Positions 58,683-64,000 of a DNA stretch of 64,000 bases are shown here, one piece after another. Numbering within the stretch: the first letter of the stretch is position 1; every line of letters starts with the position of its first letter. The notes beneath the pieces are model-generated. The model was not told where the DNA came from, did not search any database, and saw only the letters and a list, made by a program, of their open reading frames with translations. Origin of the DNA: Flavobacterium sp. JAS (GTDB lineage: Bacteria; Bacteroidota; Bacteroidia; Flavobacteriales; Flavobacteriaceae); assembly GCF_020991455.1 (NCBI RefSeq), contig NZ_JAJMOX010000001.1:248001-312000 (forward strand). Direction: 5' to 3'. The translations under genes and the position numbers were made by a program.

Positions 58683-60731
58683 CTAAAGAAAATCTGCGTC
58701 AGAAACTCCTTCGTTAATCTTGATGTCAGACATTTTAATATCCAATTCAAAGCCTACATTTTGAATTAAGTTAAAAGGAACTTTTATGCCTTTTACTTCT
58801 TTATAATCATTAAAGTTTGTGATTTGTGTAGATGATTTTCCTGCTTGTTCACGAACTTTAGATTCGGCTACTTTCAATCCGGATTTAACGTCGTAGAAAT
58901 AAGTGGTTTTGCCATCTTTTATCGCATAAGCATCGGTGCCGTTTATAGGTTCGATTCTGTCAACTTTTAAATCTGTTCTTTTTACTAGTTGTAATTCTTC
59001 AAAAGGAGCTGCATTTGCTTTCATTTCTTTAAGATCATCGCCTTCAAGATTTTTGCGTTGTCCTTGTTGTTCGATATAAGCACCTTTTTCGTTAACAACT
59101 TGTTTCATTAAATTCATAGTTCCCATAGCAAGAGAAACCATCATTTTTCCTTTAGAATCTAATTTAGAAGTAAAAGTCAAAGGAGAAGGAGCTTGCGGAA
59201 CCGATGTTGTTCCGTTCATAGCCAATGTTTTTACAGTCGAAACTGCTTTTTCTCCACCAATTGCTTTAAGGTAATTTTCGAAAACGGTTTTTGCTGTAAT
59301 TCCTGCAGGAACTTCTTTTGTTGTAGCAGGTTTTTCAACAGGGTTTCCGTATTTATCAAAATAGTAAATAGGAATTTGTGTTTTTTCTAAACCAGGAATA
59401 ACATCTGTACCTTTTCCAACAATTACAATTCGCATATTATCTAATAAGAAATACTTATTTGCTACACGGTAAATATCATCAGCGGTAACATTGTTTATGG
59501 TCTGAATGTATTTTTCGTAGAAATCAGCAGGAAGTTTTTCTGTTTCGATATTCAAGGCATAACGAGCAACAGCTTGTGGTTTTTCGACCTGCATTACAAA
59601 TCGGCCAATGTATCCGGCTTTTACATTTTTCAGCACATCTTCAGAAACTTTTTCAGTTCTGATTCGTTTAATTTCTTTTATAAATTGAACTACAGCGCTA
59701 TCTGTAACAGTATTTCTAACAGCAGATGAGGCTTTGAATTTATTGGTGTATTTTCCGCTTCCAATGCTTGAACTTGCGCCATAAGTCCAGGCGTGTTGCT
59801 CACGTAAATTCATGTTTAGGTAACTATTAAAATCTCCTCCCAAAATCTGATTTGCAATTACGGCCGGAAAAAAATCAGGATCGCTCATTTTTAAATTAAC
59901 GATATTTACCAATGAAATCTCAGATTGAACGGCGTTTGGAACGTCTACAAAATCAATTTGAAGTTTAGAAACGTTCTCCGGATTTGGATAAGTATTTTTT
60001 GGAGCGGCTTGTTTTTTCCATCCGCCAAAAAGTTTTTCTACGGTTGCTTTTGTCTCTTTAAATTTAATGTCTCCAATAATTACTAAGTAAGCATTTTCAG
60101 GAACAAAGTATGTTGCATAATTAGTTTGAACATCTGCAAGAGTAACATTTTTTACGGTTTCTTCAGAAATATATTCTCCCGCTGGATGGTTTTTTCCAAA
60201 AGCTAAAACATCAACTACTCGATTTGCAATTGCAGGAACGCTTTTCTCATCGGCTTTAAGTCCTTCAAGTAATTTAGCTTTTTCTTTATCGAATTCTGTT
60301 TGTGTAAAATTCGGCTGTAAAGCACCTTCGGCCAAAAGTTCTAAAACACGCCCTGAATATTTAGAAAGCGAACTTGCATAAGCGCCTGAAGATGTAAAAT
60401 TGATGTTTGCTCCGTAAAAATCAATTTCTTCGTTAAAAACCTCTTTAGTAGTTTTTTTGGTTCCGTTACCAATTAAACTGCTCGTTAATTCATCGACCCC
60501 TTTTTTATTTCCTTCTGTAAAAGGAGCATTATCTAAGGTAAGGTTGAAGCTAACTCTTGGTAATTTATGATTTTCAACGACCAAAACTTTTATACCATTT
60601 GCCAAAACAAAAGTTTGCGGTTTTTTGATGTTGACTACTGGCGAAGCGCCTGGTTTTGGTTGTGGACGATCTTGTGCTTGCATAATTCCAGTCAGGAATA
60701 AAAGGATTAAAAATGTATGTAATTTTTTCAT
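58683..60731 (-). CDS. Non-catalytic M16 peptidase subunit with extra C-terminal domain
   Basis: 682 aa. A signal peptide (MKKLHTFLILLFLTGIMQAQ, cut about residue 20) leads to an M16-type pair of domains (about 35-460). The HxxEH zinc motif is missing: the equivalent stretch reads KKGVDELTSSLIGNG. It should therefore be the inactive partner of the upstream M16 protein, as in PqqL/MPP-like heterodimers. Residues 480-682 form an added beta-rich domain (TSKLDSKGKMMVSLAMG, FNDYKEVKGIKVPFNLIQN) like those that bind lipids or peptides. 12 bases after the upstream gene's stop. Confidence 0.9.
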   Translation of the reverse strand: MKKLHTFLILLFLTGIMQAQDRPQPKPGASPVVNIKKPQTFVLANGIKVLVVENHKLPRVSFNLTLDNAPFTEGNKKGVDELTSSLIGNGTKKTTKEVFNEEIDFYGANINFTSSGAYASSLSKYSGRVLELLAEGALQPNFTQTEFDKEKAKLLEGLKADEKSVPAIANRVVDVLAFGKNHPAGEYISEETVKNVTLADVQTNYATYFVPENAYLVIIGDIKFKETKATVEKLFGGWKKQAAPKNTYPNPENVSKLQIDFVDVPNAVQSEISLVNIVNLKMSDPDFFPAVIANQILGGDFNSYLNMNLREQHAWTYGASSSIGSGKYTNKFKASSAVRNTVTDSAVVQFIKEIKRIRTEKVSEDVLKNVKAGYIGRFVMQVEKPQAVARYALNIETEKLPADFYEKYIQTINNVTADDIYRVANKYFLLDNMRIVIVGKGTDVIPGLEKTQIPIYYFDKYGNPVEKPATTKEVPAGITAKTVFENYLKAIGGEKAVSTVKTLAMNGTTSVPQAPSPLTFTSKLDSKGKMMVSLAMGTMNLMKQVVNEKGAYIEQQGQRKNLEGDDLKEMKANAAPFEELQLVKRTDLKVDRIEPINGTDAYAIKDGKTTYFYDVKSGLKVAESKVREQAGKSSTQITNFNDYKEVKGIKVPFNLIQNVGFELDIKMSDIKINEGVSDADFL

Positions 60732-60743
60732 GATTCGATAGAC

Positions 60744-62066
60744 TTAGTTTTGAGCTTTGGTTGAAGGAATGTAATCTAAAATTAAACGCTGATTTGGATT
60801 TAGGTACTTTTTAGCAACTTCCCTAATTTCTTCTCTTGTAATAGAGTGATAAAGGTCAATTTCAGTGTTAATCAAATTTACATCACCATAAAGTAGATAG
60901 TAAGAAGCCAGATTTTCAGCAATTCCTTCTACGCTCGCATTGGCGTTTACAAAGTTGTTATCGAATTTGTTTTGTAGTTTTTCGTAATCTTTTTCAGAGA
61001 TCAGGTCTGTTTGGATTTTTACGATTTCTTCGTCCATTTCTTTCAGGATATCAGCTGTAGTGTTTGGCGCCATTGGTAAACCGTACAAAATGTACATTCC
61101 GTAATCTTCCTGACTAAATCCGACAGCTCCAATTTGAAGTGCCATTTTTTTGTCATCAACTATTTTTTTGTACAATTTTGAACTTTTTCCATCACTTAAA
61201 TACGAAGAAATTAAATCCAGAACTCTTGCGTCTCTCGTTTTCATCGAAGGCGTTCTGTAAGAAGCGACAATCATCGGAATTTGAATATTCGGATCTTCAT
61301 AAGTTGCTCTTATGGTCTCGTTGATTGGTTCTTCGACAAAAGTTTGTTTTTTTACTTCTTCTCCTCTCGGAATTGTTGCAAAATATTTCTGAATCCACTC
61401 TTTTGTTTTGGTTTTATCAAAATCTCCGGCAACGACTAAAACAGCATTATTTGGAGTGTAGAATTTTTTATTAAAAGCTTTAAATTCGTCAAGGGTTGCA
61501 GCATCCAGATCTTTCATAGAACCAATAGTTGTCCAGCGATAAGGGTGATTTTTGAACATGTTTTTCTTAACCTCGGGAAGAATATTTCCGTAAGGCTGAT
61601 TGTCATAGCGAGTTCTTTTTTCTTCTTTTACAACTTCATTTTGAGTGTCAACTCCAATTTGATTGATAATTGGATGCATTAATCGCTCAGATTCCATCCA
61701 TAAACCAAGTTCAAGACTGTTTGATGGGAAAACCTCGTAATAATAAGTTCTGTCGTCAGAAGTGTTGGCGTTATTTACTCCGCCATTTGCGGTAACGATT
61801 TTCATCCATTCGCCACGTTTTATGTTTTCTGTTCCTTCAAATAATAAATGTTCAAAGAAATGTGCAAAACCAGTTCGGTCAGGACGTTCATCTTTTGATC
61901 CTACATGATACATTACCGAGGTTATCACAACCGGAGCCGATGGATCGTTATGCAAAATGACATGCATACCGTTATCTAAATTATATTCTTCAAAAGCTAC
62001 CTTTTGAGCATGAGCTACCCCGCCAAGCATTAGTGCTGCACTTAACATCATTATTGAATTTTTCAT
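60744..62066 (-). CDS. Catalytic M16 zinc peptidase
   Basis: 440 aa. A signal peptide (about 1-20, MLSAALMLGGVAHAQ) precedes an M16 domain with the inverted zinc motif HFFEH (69-73) and the third ligand Glu149 in EVVKEEKR. It also has the usual NGGVNNANTSDDRTYYYEVFP block. A periplasmic or secreted metallopeptidase that digests peptides inside a closed chamber formed with its partner. First gene of the pair; expressed from a leader of about 60 bases. Confidence 0.93.
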   Translation of the reverse strand: MKNSIMMLSAALMLGGVAHAQKVAFEEYNLDNGMHVILHNDPSAPVVITSVMYHVGSKDERPDRTGFAHFFEHLLFEGTENIKRGEWMKIVTANGGVNNANTSDDRTYYYEVFPSNSLELGLWMESERLMHPIINQIGVDTQNEVVKEEKRTRYDNQPYGNILPEVKKNMFKNHPYRWTTIGSMKDLDAATLDEFKAFNKKFYTPNNAVLVVAGDFDKTKTKEWIQKYFATIPRGEEVKKQTFVEEPINETIRATYEDPNIQIPMIVASYRTPSMKTRDARVLDLISSYLSDGKSSKLYKKIVDDKKMALQIGAVGFSQEDYGMYILYGLPMAPNTTADILKEMDEEIVKIQTDLISEKDYEKLQNKFDNNFVNANASVEGIAENLASYYLLYGDVNLINTEIDLYHSITREEIREVAKKYLNPNQRLILDYIPSTKAQN

Positions 62067-62129
62067 AAAGATTAATAATTTTTATTTACCTAATGTATAT
62101 AGGTAGCCAAGAGTTGATTATAGTTACAT

Positions 62130-62137
62130 CAAAAATA
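62130..62137 (-). promoter_or_regulatory. Candidate -7 box of the M16 operon
   Basis: TATTTTTG on the - strand, exact consensus, 63 bases before the ATG; no matching -33 box. Confidence 0.35.
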
Positions 62138-62279
62138 AGTTTTTTTAATTATCATTCGGAGGTTTGACTTTATTTTGGTCGTACTTTAACAGTGTTTTAC
62201 ATCTGGATTGCTTTTTTTAATGCATGAAATACCTTGAAAAACAGACTTTAAAGCGAAATAAATATTTTTAGAATAAGAG

Positions 62280-62310
62280 ATTGCACAGTAAATTATTAAT
62301 TGTATATTTG
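62280..62310 (+). promoter_or_regulatory. Promoter of rplU-rpmA
   Basis: ATTG (62280-62283), a 19-base spacer and TATATTTG (62303-62310), exact -7 box. The start point would be about 25 bases before the rplU ATG. Confidence 0.7.
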
Positions 62311-62340
62311 CAACCTTAAAAATCAATAAATCAATTTGGT

Positions 62341-62778
62341 ATGTATGCAATCGTAGAGATAGCAGGGCAACAATTCAAAGTAAGCAAAGACTTAAAGGTT
62401 TATGTTAACCGTTTGGCTAATGAAGAAGGTTCAAAAATTTCTTTTGACAAAGTTCTTTTATTAGACGATAATGGTAATGTAACTTTAGGCGCCCCAGCTA
62501 TAGAAGGTGCTTCAGTAGAAGCTAAAGTGTTACAACACTTAAAAGGAGATAAAGTTATCGTTTTCAAAAAGAAAAGAAGAAAAGGATACAAAAAAAGAAA
62601 TGGTCACAGACAATATCTTACTCAAATTGTAATTGAAGGTATTACTGCAGCAGGAGGAACTAAAAAAGCAGCAGCTAAAAAAGCAGTTGTGGCAGAAGAA
62701 GTAGCTACTGAAGAAGTAGAAGCTCCTAAAGCTAAAAAAGCAGCTCCAAAAGCAAAAAAAGAAGCTACTAAAGAATAA
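62341..62778 (+). CDS. rplU: 50S ribosomal protein L21 with Ala/Lys-rich tail
   Basis: 145 aa. Residues 1-100 are L21 (MYAIVEIAGQQFKVSKDLKV; KKRRKGYKKRNGHRQYLTQI). The remaining 45 residues are a low-complexity Lys/Ala/Glu tail (KKAAAKKAVVAEEVATEE) absent from E. coli L21 (103 aa) and likely flexible on the ribosome surface. Followed 24 bases later by rpmA, the universal pairing. Confidence 0.97.
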   Translation: MYAIVEIAGQQFKVSKDLKVYVNRLANEEGSKISFDKVLLLDDNGNVTLGAPAIEGASVEAKVLQHLKGDKVIVFKKKRRKGYKKRNGHRQYLTQIVIEGITAAGGTKKAAAKKAVVAEEVATEEVEAPKAKKAAPKAKKEATKE

Positions 62779-62802
62779 TAACAATATTTAAACTCATACG
62801 TC

Positions 62803-63063
62803 ATGGCTCACAAGAAAGGTGTCGGTAGTTCGAAGAATGGTAGAGAATCAGAATCAAAACGTTTAGGCGTTAAGATTTTTGGAGGTCAAGCTGCTATTGC
62901 TGGGAACATCATCGTTAGACAAAGAGGTTCAAAACATAATCCAGGTGAGAACGTTTACATCAGTAAAGATCACACACTACACGCAAGAGTAGCTGGAGTT
63001 GTTAAGTTCCAAAAGAAAAAAGATAACAAATCTTATGTATCTATTCTTCCATTCGAAGCATAA
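62803..63063 (+). CDS. rpmA: 50S ribosomal protein L27
   Basis: 86 aa. [20 protein letters not shown] start, [16 protein letters not shown] and [14 protein letters not shown] are invariant L27 blocks. The protein begins directly with the AHKKG tail that reaches the peptidyl-transferase centre, without the cleavable extension found in Firmicutes. Ends at a strong terminator. Confidence 0.97.
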   Translation: MAHKKGVGSSKNGRESESKRLGVKIFGGQAAIAGNIIVRQRGSKHNPGENVYISKDHTLHARVAGVVKFQKKKDNKSYVSILPFEA

Positions 63064-63083
63064 TCATTTAGATTACTTATTAT

Positions 63084-63117
63084 AAAACCCGTTCGCCTTG
63101 GCGAACGGGTTTTTTGT
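63084..63117 (+). terminator. Terminator after rpmA
   Basis: AAACCCGTTCGCC pairs perfectly with GGCGAACGGGTTT (63100-63112), then a T run. Confidence 0.95.
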
Positions 63118-63247
63118 TTTCTGTAAATTGAAATTAATTATCGGCGTATATAATTTAAATAAACGATAGAATTTCTTGATTTATTATAGAAGGAAGTATT
63201 TTCTCTTTATTCGTTTTTTTGTACCATACTTGTAGATTTATTATTTG

Positions 63248-63255
63248 TATTTTTG
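63248..63255 (+). promoter_or_regulatory. Candidate -7 box for the last gene
   Basis: TATTTTTG, exact consensus, 23 bases before the TTG start; no good -33 box. Confidence 0.4.
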
Positions 63256-63277
63256 ATTGGATTAATCTACTTAAACT

Positions 63278-64000
63278 TTGAAAAAAATAGTTTTCTTTTT
63301 ATTTCTTTTCTGTACAAGTCTTTTTGCAAAAGAAATTTATCCTACCGAACAAGTCGCATCATTAAACGATTCTCAAAAAAAGATTTTATATGAATTTGCT
63401 GTTTTACGAAATAGTGGGTCAGATGCTAATGTATATTGGCAGCAACATAAAAATCAGTTTTCTACAATTAGCGATACGCTAAGAGATCAACTGGCGAATG
63501 AAATTTACGTCAATTCTCAAGTAGTCTATATTCCTGTAAAAAATTCTGCTGTTCAATTATGGATGCAGACACAATCGCTTACCAATTGGATGTTATACCT
63601 CGCCGCATTTATTGCAATATGTGCTATAATTGGTTTATTGCGCAATTATTGGAGTTTGCTTATTGATATTCTGATCAAACAATTTGCACCAATATTTAGA
63701 CTTTTGTTCTCTGTAATTTTATTAACCTACGAATTATTCTTTCTCGGAATTGTCTTTGTTATTGGTGGATGTTATATAGAAGAAATGACATTACGTACCG
63801 TAGTAATTCATTTAGGTCTCTTTTTGTTATGGAGTCAGTCAACGGCTATTTTTACTCAGAAATATTTAGTTAAGAAATATATTTTTGAAATACGAAATAC
63901 TTTCTGGGGAAGCAATAAATGGGAAGTAGTCAAAACAATCTGCCTCCCTGCAATTATAGTTACGATGGCTCTTTTATATGTATTGTATAAAATTCCGGAT
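63278..64000 (+). CDS. N-terminal part of a membrane protein cut by the window edge
   Basis: 241 codons open to the last base, from a TTG start. A signal peptide (KKIVFFLFLFCTSLFAK, cut near residue 18) is followed by a short periplasmic region with TEQVASLNDSQKKILYEF (about 23-40) and then at least four membrane segments (about 98-116, 134-156, 167-182 and 217-237). I do not recognise a family. The N-terminal exported domain followed by several helices could suit a channel or sensor, but nothing decides it. Confidence 0.7.
   Translation, partial: MKKIVFFLFLFCTSLFAKEIYPTEQVASLNDSQKKILYEFAVLRNSGSDANVYWQQHKNQFSTISDTLRDQLANEIYVNSQVVYIPVKNSAVQLWMQTQSLTNWMLYLAAFIAICAIIGLLRNYWSLLIDILIKQFAPIFRLLFSVILLTYELFFLGIVFVIGGCYIEEMTLRTVVIHLGLFLLWSQSTAIFTQKYLVKKYIFEIRNTFWGSNKWEVVKTICLPAIIVTMALLYVLYKIPD

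Noticed and set aside
1-64000. CRISPR array, prophage, intact insertion sequence, tRNA or rRNA
   Set aside because: No regularly spaced identical repeats, phage genes, transposase or cloverleaf/rRNA-like sequence were seen by eye; a tRNAscan or CRISPR search could still find something small.

Overview
The window looks like a chromosomal segment of a gliding Flavobacterium or a close relative in the Bacteroidetes. It is AT-rich. Promoters follow the Bacteroidetes pattern (TTTG, about 20 bases, then TAnnTTTG), and Shine-Dalgarno sites are essentially absent. Flavobacterial gliding genes gldA, gldE and gldD are present. No rRNA, tRNA, CRISPR array, phage or intact insertion sequence was seen.

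The first 34 kb is mostly a sulfate-to-methionine neighbourhood. Bases 1000-7050 hold a SAM-I riboswitch followed by metX, a fused aspartokinase/homoserine dehydrogenase, an OsmC protein, an O-acyl-homoserine sulfhydrylase and a small hydrolase. Bases 7250-17950 hold an Rrf2 regulator, two TauE/SafE permeases and the assimilatory set: cysH (APS-reductase type), cysD, cysN, a sulfite reductase with an extra C-terminal HEPN-like domain, two siroheme genes and a ferredoxin-NADP reductase. After a toxin-antitoxin pair and a TfoX-like gene, a second SAM-I riboswitch precedes a methionine synthase split into two genes. An unrelated membrane-protein gene lies between the halves, and metF follows. B12-independent metE lies at 31-34 kb, divergent from an Lrp/AsnC regulator, with a near-consensus Lrp box beside the metE promoter. 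Sulfate can therefore be followed through APS, sulfite, sulfide and homocysteine to methionine in one region, under at least two kinds of control (SAM riboswitch and probable Lrp).

The rest is mixed housekeeping and envelope genes: a dicarboxylate/amino-acid symporter, a PLP decarboxylase, gldA, an outer-membrane barrel, dgt, dxs with a DUF3078 protein, a tandem pair of TonB-like proteins with a four-cysteine N-terminus, tadA, a SUKH-like protein, a giant alpha-2-macroglobulin lipoprotein with pbpC, a DUF2798/Crp pair, rng, an unlisted 30-residue very basic protein, HU, mutY-ssb-gldE-gldD, an HMA-domain lipoprotein, a DMT exporter, a catalytic/non-catalytic M16 peptidase pair, rplU-rpmA, and the start of a membrane protein cut by the window edge.

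Intergenic DNA is unusually rich in repeats. Families of degenerate short-word repeats, often foldable into hairpins, sit just before start codons. There are also REP-like hairpins, a 154-bp nested inverted repeat, and what looks like a dispersed structured element near 19.34-19.42 kb and 51.13 kb. Most functions are inferred by reading motifs; no database search was possible.
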